DNA from: Aspidapion aeneum
Taxonomy: Eukaryota > Arthropoda > Insecta > Coleoptera > Brentidae
Reading direction: 5' to 3'
DNA: 64,000 bases
Assembly: GCA_963576565.1 (NCBI GenBank)
Contig: OY755042.1
Location: 13,866,262 to 13,930,261, forward strand
In this document: in pieces, positions 23,217 through 33,700 of the stretch
How positions within the stretch are numbered: position 1 is the stretch's first letter
How the letters are laid out: the number at the start of each line of letters is the position of its first letter
Position numbers and translations under genes: made by a program
The notes under the pieces: generated by a model
What the model saw: the letters and a program-made list of their open reading frames with translations, nothing else
The model's database searches: none
Told to the model about the DNA's origin: nothing

Positions 23217-24808
23217 TGAGAAGGTAATTCTTTGATCCGACAAAAAAATTGTGTTTTTTTTTTAAATATTTTATTAAAATCTGCAGATATCTGCGAAACT
23301 GTTTGTAACGTGTCATTTTTACGTTTAAGGCAACGTTACATATTTGTTTATTCAGGTAAATAATCAAGGCTCTTCGACTCGTCTTTTTGTACACAAATTA
23401 AGGGTATTTTATAGAGCTAGGTTTGGAGGTTATATAGTGTCCAAAAAGTTACCTTATAAAGGAGACATTCCATCGAATTACTGTGGACACTACGCACATC
23501 GCATTATCTGGACATCGTAATTGGAATTTAGGATCACAGGTTTCGGGAAAATCACATAAAAACTTTTGATTGTTTTGTTTTTATCTGTGGAATTTTGTGA
23601 TTTGCTTGTCGTTCACGAGAATAAACAGCTGGGGAATAGCGGCGTTGCCGCATCACAAATGGTTTCGGTAACAGGAAGGAAACATTTAGATGAACATTTC
23701 ATTCCCTTACGTTTATTCTCGAGGATATTGGGACAATCCGAACCTCATAGCTAGTTGTGATAGCACGAAAACATATTTAGGTCCACGGTTTGACCAGTAA
23801 CAGCCGAGGCTCCGCCCACTTTGATATCTTTATTAATTTGATAGGGAAAGGATAAAATAAATACGAGTTATGCACTTTTGTAAATGGGAGATAAACGAGG
23901 GATAAAAACCAAGACTAAAAGAATAAACGAAATCGTGTGAGTTAACATCTGAACACTCTTGTGCCGAGTTTAAGCAGTAGTTCAGTGTGTATTTTTAGGT
24001 TCAGGTTCAGAAACAACTTTATTATTGTAGAAATGTTTTACAAGAATGGCGTCAAACCATATGAATCTTAGAGAAAACATATATAAAGAGCAAAGGAAAT
24101 TTTTGACTAAAACTGTAACTAAAATACAACGAAATTCTACACTTAGTACAGCTTTACTCATATGGGAATTGGTTGAGTGTTCGAATATTCCTGGGTTTGA
24201 TGCAAGCTCTGATCTCCAGTAATTGATTTTACAGTTGATGGTTTCAATGCTGAGCTTCTTACAGTCCGTCTGGTTATTCTTCTCCTACTTGATATGTTGG
24301 CGGGGGTCCGGTAGGCAAATGTTCGGTCTATGTATGAAGGGTGTCTCGACGTCCTTGTTATAAAAATTTCAACCGTGGAAATAGATCCGACAACACTTCA
24401 TTTTACGTATTTTTCAATATCCCCTTGGACGGTGCTGGCCCCTATATACCGGTATGGAACTATTGGTGTATTTCCTCATTGGTTAGTTTGAAAACCGCGG
24501 GTTTTTCTTCCAGTCTCGTTTTACTGTCCCCACTCCCCACCAAATCTACGAACGGTTTCCGGTGGCTTCATTTTTTTTGTGTTCTCGAAAAAGTGCTTTG
24601 TCTCTTTGCTAACGAATTTTGGCTGGGTCGGCAACAGGTCTCTGGGATCGCCATTGTTTTTGGTTATTGGCACTGCAGCGATTGTAGGAGATATCCCAGA
24701 GACTGTGACGAGTGAATCCGTCGTGTCTAGGCGAAATCTAGAGTGACGCTCGCACCCTGTTGAAGGGGACTTAAGTCGGCCTACGCCGTTTCTACGGAAA
24801 GAGTAGTG
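23217..24808. other. No recognised gene
   Basis: A 124-codon frame at 24341-24715 shows no recognisable domain and runs through low-complexity residues. GC content rises from about 24290 to 24800. No LTR pair or TIR was found. It may hold upstream exon sequence of the possible transcript described next. Confidence 0.3.
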
Positions 24809-25440
24809 GTAAGTTCGATTTTATTTTTTTCATTTTTTTATTATTTGAGGACTCTTCAAGATAATATTTGCCTCCCAAATTGTAATTATTTTTCGTGTAA
24901 AATGTACTTTTTTCGACAAGAGTCATGGGAAATTTTTGGAGTTTTTTATTTTTTTTTAAGACCACGTTTTTGGATAAAAACTATATATTGTTTTTCTCAT
25001 TTGTCTACAGCCCTGTCAATTCCATCGACGGGACAGTTGGGCTGGACGCTGGTGTGAAGCCAGGTGTAGCCAGTTGTAACCCTGGGAAAGGTACGTTAGG
25101 GTTATTTTAGTTCATCTGTTTAAATCTGCTTTATTTTATTGAGTCGACATGGGGTTCTTGATTAAATTACTCGGTGTAGGGGAACTTCGTGCAAAATTGA
25201 CGAATTCCAGGAAACTGAAACATTTTATTTTCCACAGGGTTTTACGCTCGGGCAAGAATCCCACAACCTTTTAAGACCAAAGTGCTGGCCTAACATCATG
25301 TGCTAAGCGAGCACGAGGGAAGGCGCGAGCAGAGTAGGAGACCCGAGAGTAGCAGGAGGAGAACAAACCAGAGCAGCAGTAGTAGGGGAATGTCTGGAAA
25401 CAACTCCAGGTTTACAAAATAAAACACACATTTATTCATA
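24809..25440 (+). other. Possible 3' exons of a spliced transcript
   Basis: A donor-like GTAAGT follows at 24809. A pyrimidine-rich tract ending TTGTCTACAG at 25010 precedes an 80-base exon candidate 25011-25090 followed by GTACGT. A second acceptor CATTTTATTTTCCACAG ends at 25237. AATAAA lies at 25418-25423. In one frame the 80-base exon is fully open (PVNSIDGTVGLDAGVKPGVA, then SCNPGK) and splices in phase into GFYARARIPQPFKTKVLA and a stop. The upstream exon in this phase meets a stop, so its extent or coding status is unclear. No homology is recognised. Confidence 0.35.
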
Positions 25441-26469
25441 CAATAATCAAGGACCAAGGTAGGAGCAAGCTTTAGATATAATTTTTCTTTTCATATAATT
25501 TTCCATATATCGTTAAGTACAACTCTTGCTTTTCTTGTAAACGCAAGATAAGGTATGACGTCATGACCAAAATTTTGCGGCATAACTATTTATCTGAATT
25601 GTACTGTACCATTGAAAGAGTTTGTTTCAACTTGGCTTCACCTTTATTTTTTTTTCATAATAATTTGCTATTTTTGCCCCTAGTTTTCAATTTGAATTAT
25701 ACAAGATGAACTAAATTTTTGTGTTATTTGTACAATCCCAATGACCAACTTTGCAGAGACATAAAGAGAGATGAGGTTATATTTTTTTAGCGGTTTCCTT
25801 ACATTGTTCTACTTCATGGGGTGAATCTCGGACTGGGTTGCTGTCTGTCTCATTCTACCCAACGTAGAACGATGACAGCAGATATTTGGTCCCGATCTCC
25901 CCTATGATGGGAATGATTTTGTAAGTGTATATTTCTTTTTTTAATCGTTTATATAACTGAGTCTCACACTACTGACTCAGATGTAGGTATACTATGACCT
26001 GTTAAAGGAGTCCATCTACCTGTAAAGTGCTTCTATTTTTGTCATCTTAATTCAATCTTTTGGAATTTTACTCTGTTTGTTAGTCAATTTTTTTGGTTTT
26101 TAATTGCACAAATACTCTGGAAGCCTCGGAAGTAGGTAGAATTTCATTGTTTGGCTACAAAGTTTGAGTTGAACTGTATTTTATTTAGGAACTTCTTTGT
26201 AAAACATTGGTATTAAATAATGTGGCGCACTTAAAATTTTCTTATTTCTGAACCCCCCCTTCTCCACTGTATAAAAGTTACCGGGCATATCAATGTTTTA
26301 CCTAGCTGGAAAATACAGTTCTGCTTCCAGATATTTGTTTAATTATTCAGTGGGTTTTTGTGTCACAAATTGGCAAATTGTTGTTATTCTGATTATAGTG
26401 TCACAAAATGGCGGCAACGTCTTCAAGCTGCCACAAATGGCATCCAACGCATTTTAATAGGCCACATGC
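25441..26469. other. No recognised gene
   Basis: Ordinary AT-rich DNA up to the copia insertion. It has no long frame and no repeat ends that I could pair. Confidence 0.35.
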
Positions 26470-26731
26470 TGTTGAAATAAGTACAATGAAATTATTTGTG
26501 AACAGCTTAATATACTATTTTTGTCTAGAATAGTACTTTTAAATAGGGTATGTTATTTGGTCCAATAGTGTACAATTGATCTTAACCTAACTTTTAGTTG
26601 TCAAAATGTATGTCGTTAGGTCAACCTGTTTTCATGTAGTTTTTTGATAAATTTCTTTATTAAAAGAAGTAAAACCTCATATCTCTGTCGTTAATTAAAA
26701 CCGCTAAACTTGTCCCGTGCTAATAATATCA
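26470..26731 (+). repeat. copia 5' LTR
   Basis: 262 bp, starting TGTTGAAATAAG and ending AATAATATCA, with TG...CA termini. It matches the 3' LTR except position 26679 (A here, T at 29825). Confidence 0.95.
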
Positions 26732-26745
26732 GGTTATGGGCCCAG
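26732..26745 (+). other. Primer-binding site, initiator tRNA-Met anticodon-stem type
   Basis: GGTTATGGGCCCAG directly follows the LTR. It is complementary to CTGGGCCCATAACC, the anticodon stem-loop of initiator tRNA-Met, and is the kind of internal (half-tRNA) primer used by Drosophila copia. Confidence 0.85.
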
Positions 26746-26875
26746 AGACGCGTTTTCGTGTAAAAAAAGCTCGATAAAAGTCGGCGTGGGTGCGAGAAAA
26801 ATTTGGCGGATCTGAAGAACACTCATTTTACTCAATAATATAACCGTTTTTTGAGGTTGAAGGAGAAAGAACAGT

Positions 26876-27691
26876 ATGGGGGAACAAGCAGGTTTGATCA
26901 ATATAGTCAAGCTGACGGCAGAAAATTGGAATACTTGGAAATTCCAAGTTGTAGTTGCTTTGAAGTCCAAGGGATATTTTGACATTGTAAATGGGACCAA
27001 ACAAAGGCCAGCAGAGGATGCAGGGATTAAAGAATGGGATCAGAAGGATGCAAAGGCTCAAGAAATTATTGTGTCAAGGTTGGATGAGACAGTTATATCC
27101 CATATCTTGACATGCCAAACCTCGGCAGAAATGTGGCAAAAACTAAAAACAATCTATGAACACCAAAGCGAGATAACTGTTCATTTATTGAATCAGAGTT
27201 TTTTCAAGGCAGAATACACTGGCAGTTCTGTAGAATTAATCAGCCAGTTAGAAGGTATCAAAAGCAAATTGAAGTCTCTGGGAGAAGAAGTAAGTGACCA
27301 AATGATAATTACAAAGGTACTTATGTCACTACCTGAAGATATGAAGTATTTTGTTTCAGCCTGGGAAAGTTCACCACAAGATAAAAAATCATTGACAGAC
27401 TTAATGTCAAGACTGATGATAGAAGAGCAAAGAAATAAGAGTTCTGGAAGTTCTCAAGCTTTGGCAGTTAAAGTAGACAAAGGAAAGTATATGAGCAAAG
27501 GAAAGTATGCCAGCAATCTTAACTGCTTTCACTGTAAAAAGTCAGGTCACATGAAGCGAAATTGTCCTGAATTGAAGTGCAATTACTGCAAAAAGGCAGG
27601 TCACTTGATAGAAAGTTGTTTTCTTAAAAAGAAAAAGATGAACGACCAAAGAAAGATGAACCAAGTAAGTCTAGTGGCCAAGCCTTTATAA
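26876..27691 (+). CDS. gag: copia Gag (nucleocapsid with two zinc knuckles)
   Basis: 271 codons from ATG at 26876. Gag forms the virus-like particle and packages the RNA. Residues 1-190 are the copia-type Gag core (NWNTWKFQVVVALKSKGYFD near the start, VLMSLPEDMKYFVSAWES in the middle). Two CCHC knuckles follow: C217-x2-C220-x4-H225-x4-C230 and C235-x2-C238-x4-H243-x4-C248. The frame ends in a stop at 27689. The following protease frame is open in the -1 register from about 27628, and the shared lysine-rich stretch around 27625-27640 suggests a single-A loss in an A-run broke a once-continuous gag-pol frame. A programmed shift is possible but no canonical slippery heptamer is present. Confidence 0.88.
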   Translation: MGEQAGLINIVKLTAENWNTWKFQVVVALKSKGYFDIVNGTKQRPAEDAGIKEWDQKDAKAQEIIVSRLDETVISHILTCQTSAEMWQKLKTIYEHQSEITVHLLNQSFFKAEYTGSSVELISQLEGIKSKLKSLGEEVSDQMIITKVLMSLPEDMKYFVSAWESSPQDKKSLTDLMSRLMIEEQRNKSSGSSQALAVKVDKGKYMSKGKYASNLNCFHCKKSGHMKRNCPELKCNYCKKAGHLIESCFLKKKKMNDQRKMNQVSLVAKPL

Positions 27692-27825
27692 ATGTAGATA
27701 TAATAGCCATGACTGGATATGAAAATGAAAAAAAAGGCAACTGGTGGATGGATAGTGGTGCCACAGAACATATGTGTTTTGACAGAGACCAATTTATTTG
27801 TTTAGAAGAGCCATCAGTCCCGAGA
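27628..27825 (+). pseudogene. copia protease fragment
   Basis: In the -1 frame relative to gag the sequence reads SSGQAFINVDIIAMTGY, then NWWMDSGATEHMCFDRD. MDSGATEHM is the aspartic protease active site (D-S-G) with the following copia-type context. The domain stops within about 30 residues of the catalytic site: the deletion junction lies at about 27795-27825 and joins protease out of frame to the sequence before RT. Confidence 0.85.
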
Positions 27826-29512
27826 AAAGTGAAGAGAGTGAAGACTCTGAAGCAAGCTCTGGAGAAGAGATAAACAGAGAAATAAATGAAAGACCAGGAA
27901 AAAGACAAATTAAACCACCAAGATGGATGATGGATTATATTGACCCAGATTTAAGCGAATGTGACATGAGTTTCTTTACAGAAAATGAAGAACCAATTAG
28001 TCTAGAAGAAGCTGTGTCATGCAAAAATAGTGCAAAGTGGAAACAAGCTATGGAAGAAGAGCTCAAGGTGTTACATGAAAATAATACATGGACCGAAGTG
28101 CCGTGGCCAAAAGATAAAAAAGTGATTGATAGCAAATGGGTTTTTAAAATTAAAAGTAGTGGCCAGTTTAAGGCACGTTTAGTGGCTCGTGGTTTCCAAC
28201 AAGAACTTAGTGAAGAGTTATATGACATTTACTCACCTGTGGCAAAATTGTGCACATTTAGAATCCTGTTGGCTGTTGCCAATTACTATGAAATGCCAAT
28301 TTACCAAATGGATGTGCAAAGTGCATTTTTGTACGGTGATATTGAAGAAGAGGTATTTATGAGTTTACCAGGACAAACTGTAAGTACAAGCAATGTTGTA
28401 TGCAAGTTAAATAAATCTATTTATGGGCTTAAGAAATCTCCAAAATATTGGAACTCTAAATTTGACAGTTTGATGAAACAAGAAGGTTTAGTGCGGTCTG
28501 AAAATGACTTTTGTCTTTATACTAAAGTTAATGATAAATGTAAAATGTTCATTTTAATTTATGTCGATGATATTTTATTAATTGGATCAAATATGGTGGA
28601 AATAGAAAAGATACAAGTTATTTTAAACCAAAATTTCAAAATAAAAGATTTGGGTATCATATCAGATTACCTAGGAATTTGTGTCAAACAAAATGTGCAG
28701 TCAGGAACCATTGAATTAAGTCAAGAAAAGTACTTGACACAAGTACTAAAAAGGTTCGGAATGGCTGATTGCAATGATATTGGTACACCCATAGATGCAA
28801 ATTTTAATTTTAAATTATTGCAAGAGGGGGCTTCCAATGAAAAACTAATTAAATTATGTAGACAGATCATTGGTTGTCTGATGTATGTGGTGTCAGGTTC
28901 TCGTCCCGATTTATGTGAGAGTGTGACAGTTTTGAGTAGATATCAAGACAAAGCAAATCAAAATGTGCTAAATGCCTTAAAAAGAGTTTTAAGGTATGTA
29001 AAAGGAACATTAAATTTAAAATTGTTTTTTAACAAGGAAAAAAATGTATCTGTGCTTTGTGGATATGTTGACTCAGACTGGGGTGGAGATGTGGACAGAA
29101 AATCCACAACGGGATATTGTTTTAAACTCTATGGCTGCACAATTGACTGGCTAAGTAAAAAACAACAAACTGTTGCAATTTCTTCAACTGAGGCGGAGTA
29201 CTGTGCATTGTCAATAGCGATAGTACAAGCATGTTGGCTTAAAAAGGTATTATTAGATTTCAAGTTGGATTTGGGTTTACCAATTGATATTTTTGAGGAT
29301 AACCAGTCTGCAATAAAGATTGCCAATAATTCTGAAAATAACCGTAGACTCAAGCACATTGATATAAAGTTTAATTTTATCAAAGAAAAAATTGATAATG
29401 GGTTGGTGAATTAGTTAAAATAAAAACTAATGATCAAATTGCTGATGTATTCACTAAGCCATTACCAAAAGTTAAATTTGAAAAGTTCAAACAACTTTTA
29501 AATTTGTATTAG
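27798..29512 (+). CDS. pol: copia reverse transcriptase and RNase H, 3' frameshifted
   Basis: A 538-codon frame (27798-29414) has no clear start of its own because it is the 3' part of pol left after deletion. Residue order: acidic linker (SEESEDSEASSGEE), RT from about residue 80 (SKWVFKIKSSGQFKARLVAR, IYQMDVQSAFLYGD with catalytic D172, FILIYVDDILLIGSN with D257-D258), then RNase H (GYVDSDWGGD, ISSTEAEYCALS, FEDNQSAIKIANN, RLKHIDIKFNF). The frame stops at 29414, but the normal ending continues in another frame to a stop at 29512 (LVKIKTNDQIADVFTKPLPK). Catalytic residues are intact, so the enzyme core may be young, but integrase is absent. Confidence 0.85.
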
Positions 29513-29606
29513 GTGTTTTTTTTATTATGCAAGTACCTAGTTCCTCTGTGTTTGCTCTTAGTTTTTTTTAGTTAAAAAAATTTTTTAGTTATGGAATAAT
29601 TTCATT

Positions 29607-29615
29607 GAGAGGGGG
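29607..29615 (+). other. copia polypurine tract
   Basis: GAGAGGGGG lies immediately before the 3' LTR and would prime plus-strand synthesis. Confidence 0.85.
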
Positions 29616-29877
29616 TGTTGAAATAAGTACAATGAAATTATTTGTGAACAGCTTAATATACTATTTTTGTCTAGAATAGTACTTTTAAATAGGGTATGTT
29701 ATTTGGTCCAATAGTGTACAATTGATCTTAACCTAACTTTTAGTTGTCAAAATGTATGTCGTTAGGTCAACCTGTTTTCATGTAGTTTTTTGATAAATTT
29801 CTTTATTAAAAGAAGTAAAACCTCTTATCTCTGTCGTTAATTAAAACCGCTAAACTTGTCCCGTGCTAATAATATCA
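29616..29877 (+). repeat. copia 3' LTR
   Basis: 262 bp, same ends as the 5' LTR, one difference (29825). CATGC follows at 29878-29882. Confidence 0.95.
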
Positions 29878-30139
29878 CATGCTTTTAGATATTTTTGTGA
29901 AATTTGGTATACCTACACTTTTTATTCATCAAGCGGCAGAATGTTCTGGTGCTTTTTTATTTCCACCATTGGCGTTTTTGCGGAAAAAGTTTTTCTTTTT
30001 AACTACCTAATTATTCTTTAAGCTTGAATAAATAGTATTTTTTCGTAAAGGGTCTAGCGAGTTGCAATTTAATAAATTATATTTTTTATAGAAAATGCGT
30101 ACGTGAAATGACAAGAATCAAGAAACGACATTTTTAAAC

Positions 30140-30725
30140 AAAAAATAGTAGAGGATGAGACAATTCGCCGCATCCTATTCGCCCAGAGCCGATTCGCCAT
30201 TCGCCGCGGGGACAATTCGCCGTGGTCCGAATTGATGCGCGTACAATTCGCCGCCGCCGAGGTTTAAGATCGCAATTTTGTTTATTTCGGTTCGGTATAA
30301 CCAACATAAAATAATTTAAAGAAATAATTTTTTCCACAATTTTTTCTATAAATAGGAAGAACTGCCTTTTGAAAAAATATTAGTTAAAAAAAATCTAAAA
30401 TTTTTTATTTTTTTTAACTTAGTTATTAGAAAAAAGTATTATTTTCAAAAATAATTTTGTAAAAAAATATTTTTTTATAAATTATTTTTTGAAAAACTAC
30501 TTATTAAAAAAACATTTTTTTTAAATGTTGGTGATCCAGACACCTGTTAGGATATGTTTGTGATCAATTGACGGTTAGATTAACACAGATTTTGATCTCC
30601 CAACAAGAGGACAGGTGAGCTATGATTTTAAAAAAAGTTACGTTGAGTAAAAAACCAAAGAAAAATTCTCGCGACGAATTGTCCCCGCGGTAAATCTGCC
30701 AGCGGCGAAATGTCCTGCGGTGAAA
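30140..30725. mobile_element. Element H, copy 2 (CGCCG-rich ends)
   Basis: The left end carries ACAATTCGCCGC words (30150-30260). The right end carries the inverted forms GCGACGAATTGTCCCCGCGG and CAGCGGCGAAATGTCC (30670-30720). The interior is very A/T-rich, and at 30530-30605 it matches copy 1 (TGTTAGGATA, GATCTCCCAACAAG). Unlike copy 1 it lacks nested element I. Confidence 0.6.
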
Positions 30726-30788
30726 AATACCAGAAAGACTCCCACACGAACGCCATTGGTCAAAATAAAATAAAACCCTTTTGAGGAA

Positions 30789-33700
30789 CAGTGGCGGCAG
30801 CTACAAGGCGACCAACGCGGCAGTGCCCTCCCAAAACTAGACAACAAACAGTATTTTTAATTTATTTATTTAAAAAAAGTTAAATCTTCCCGTACGACAT
30901 GTCTAGTTTTTTTTTTAGTCTGTGGTTAACAAAAGGCAAATAATTGGGTAAACTTTTTTAGCGTAAATAATTACAAGCCGGCAGCACCGCGCGGGACAAG
31001 ATTTCAATTTCACCGGTGTTTCAGCGGTATATGGGTGGCTATTCTCGCTCGGGGACGGGAGAAATGTTTGTTTTAAATGACGTCGGCCATATTCATCGTG
31101 CGAAAACGTTCGTTGCCCTTCCTACGTGTTGCCGGTCCATCCTTAGTAAAAACGTATGAGTTTGTTTTGATTTGGGAAAGGTCAGTAGTTAAAAGCCTTC
31201 CCGGTCGCGTGTCAATTGTTTGTTTTTGTTTTCAAAATGGAAATAAATACCGTCGATTATATAATGAACTAGGCAAATTTAAATACGTTAACATATGAAC
31301 TTCGATTACAAATAAAACTTTAGGGCCGCATAGACGAAACCTAAAAATCCTAAATATTAACCAAAATTTTAGTGCAAGTAATAAAAAATTATACTATGCT
31401 GAAAACTGGTTGTGCGGTTTGCTTTATTTGTCTTATTATGAACAATCCACGAAGTGATTCTGCGTGGGTGGCAAATGACCAACTAACATTTATAGTAGCG
31501 GCTACATGTTCTAAAGGCTTTGTTACTTTCTTAAAGTAGAAATGTGGTGATCCCAACCAAAATTTATTACTTTTTAGTTCTAGCTACTATTTAGTATCAG
31601 GAAATAGTAGATGTTTCGTAAAAACGACCCTCTAAACTACTTCTTAGGATTGTTTCTTGATAGTCGATTCTGATAGTCTTCTCTACCACAATAGGACGTT
31701 GCTAAAGTTTTACTTTCTTTTTAGTCGTTATTTCGTAGTCGCCCTGACTTTTATATCCTACTTAATTCCCACTGGAAAGTTAAGCGTCATTGGAGTCCCA
31801 AACAAGTGTATCCGACAAGTACATTATAACTTTAATTTTTACCACAAAAGTTTGTGTCATCATAGTAACATCTGATGTAACAATGTAGACAAAATAACTT
31901 TTTGGATCAACTTTAAAGCCGCAACTACTTTGACTTTTTTTTTAATGTCGATCTTTTAAAGTAATCTCTCCTTCCTGTTTCTACTTTGAAAAGGTAGACT
32001 TTTTGAAGTCGCATCTTGGTCGCACAATTCTTAACCCTACTTTTTGTGGCTCCTTTTATAATATGGGAATATTAGGAATAGTTTTGCAAATATTTTTTTA
32101 ACTACCTTGAGCAGTCCATTTTTTCGAGCTCATTGCTTGACCATTTTGCAAAACAATCAAAATGCAAAATAATGATCCAAAGTATCGAGTACCGCACACG
32201 GATTTTAAGAATTCCCTGGTCCATGCTTAATCTCCATCCTTAATCTTTTACGCTACTTGTTGCTGTTCTATTCTTGTACTAGATAGTTTAAGTTGTGCTA
32301 CGTATTTTTACGTAAGCATGAGATTTGACATTTACACAAGCGCACTTCGTTATACCGTCGTGAAGGTCACGTTAGGAGCTTACGTATTTACCTTAGCTTA
32401 CGGCAGTCTACGGGCACCTTAACGTTACCAAAGAATAGAATTGGTTGATTGACCTATCGAAAAATGAGGCCTAGACGATAATTTCCGCTTCCAGTACAAA
32501 CGATTCTTTGCAAATATATTCCTACTGTAGTTGAAAAGACAAAAAACAAAATTGTAACATCAAAAAAACACAGTGCCGAATTCCATGTTCTCTGCTATTA
32601 GTGGACTTGTTATGGTAACGTAAAAACATTCAACTTAAACTCAAATTTGGAACAAAACGTAGAGCGCTTAACGTGCAGTTTTACGTAAAAATACGTAGCA
32701 CAACATAAACTTTCTACTGTCTTTACGGTCGTTCATGGTTTGTGCTGTGGCACCACCCTATCGCCATCGTAACCCTCTTGTGCGGACTAAACCGAATTCG
32801 TTTATCTATGCCTCTTGTGCTGACGTGTCGTGTCTCACAGTGATTCATTTTATGTGTTGAGCTTGGGTATTTGTCTTTTTGGTTTTCTTCAAATTTGTGC
32901 TGTTGTTAAAGCTTGGTTTGAAGTGAATAAACTTAAATTTGTGCTGTGTTTTGTGCCAGGCTTTATTGCAATAGGTCCCTAATATCTAATTTATGCACGG
33001 CCCTTAAAATAACCTCTGGGATATGCTAGACTTCATCTAGGAACTTTTGCGCTGTTTGCGGCTAATAAAAAAACAAGTTAGATATATCGTGGTTACATGC
33101 GGATTTCTAAGCGATCTAACAAGTCTCAGAGATTGTTTTTTTACTTATAGGGCTTATAATAATAAAAATTACTGAATATTGACAATGCCAAAATATCTAA
33201 AAACAATAAAAAATACTACATACGAAGTGTGAGAGCAATGTGTAAATAAAAAAAGTAACAATAAGTTAATTTCATTGATGTGACTACGTTCTTTTAGTTC
33301 CTGACCAACACTTCCTAGAAATTCTAGAATAGGGATCATGCTCTCGACTGCAACATACATTTTTAAAAAACTCTTTTTATTGGCACTTCATTTATTGTTC
33401 TAATGGAATTTAATTTATCTTGTTTTTGTTTTAAAACCTACCACAAATTCACGCTCGTACATAACCTATAAGCAGTGGTGCAGTTGTTGACAGAAACGGC
33501 AAATGACGAGTGGCGACACCCCAATAGCTTGAGGGTAGTAGTTATACTTATCGCGTGGTTCCTATCACTCTGTAGACGTTTTCTAGTGGCGAAAGCTAGT
33601 TAATAATACGTTTCTGCAACGAAGGAGTAGAAATTCGAGTGTGTTATCTAGAACTAAAAAGGAATGCCGACATAAAAGTCGTAAGTGACACGTTGCCGTA

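Larger units (their letters stand above)
26470..29877 (+). mobile_element. Ty1/copia LTR retrotransposon, internally deleted, 3408 bp
   Basis: Two 262-bp LTRs (26470-26731, 29616-29877) bound the element. Exact 5-bp duplications CATGC lie outside (26465-26469, 29878-29882). A primer-binding site and polypurine tract are in place. Coding order is gag, a protease start, then RT and RNase H, the Ty1/copia order, but most of protease and all of integrase are missing. Full copia elements are about 5 kb, so roughly 1.7 kb has gone. The LTRs differ at one position by my comparison, so the insertion is young, yet three frame breaks disable it. Confidence 0.95.

Noticed and set aside
24341..24715. 124-codon plus-strand frame
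   Set aside because: No recognisable domain, no proper start context, and low-complexity composition. It might overlap a real exon but cannot be called as a gene.
27935..28228. Minus-strand frame under the copia RT
   Set aside because: Shadow of the RT reading frame; no independent support.
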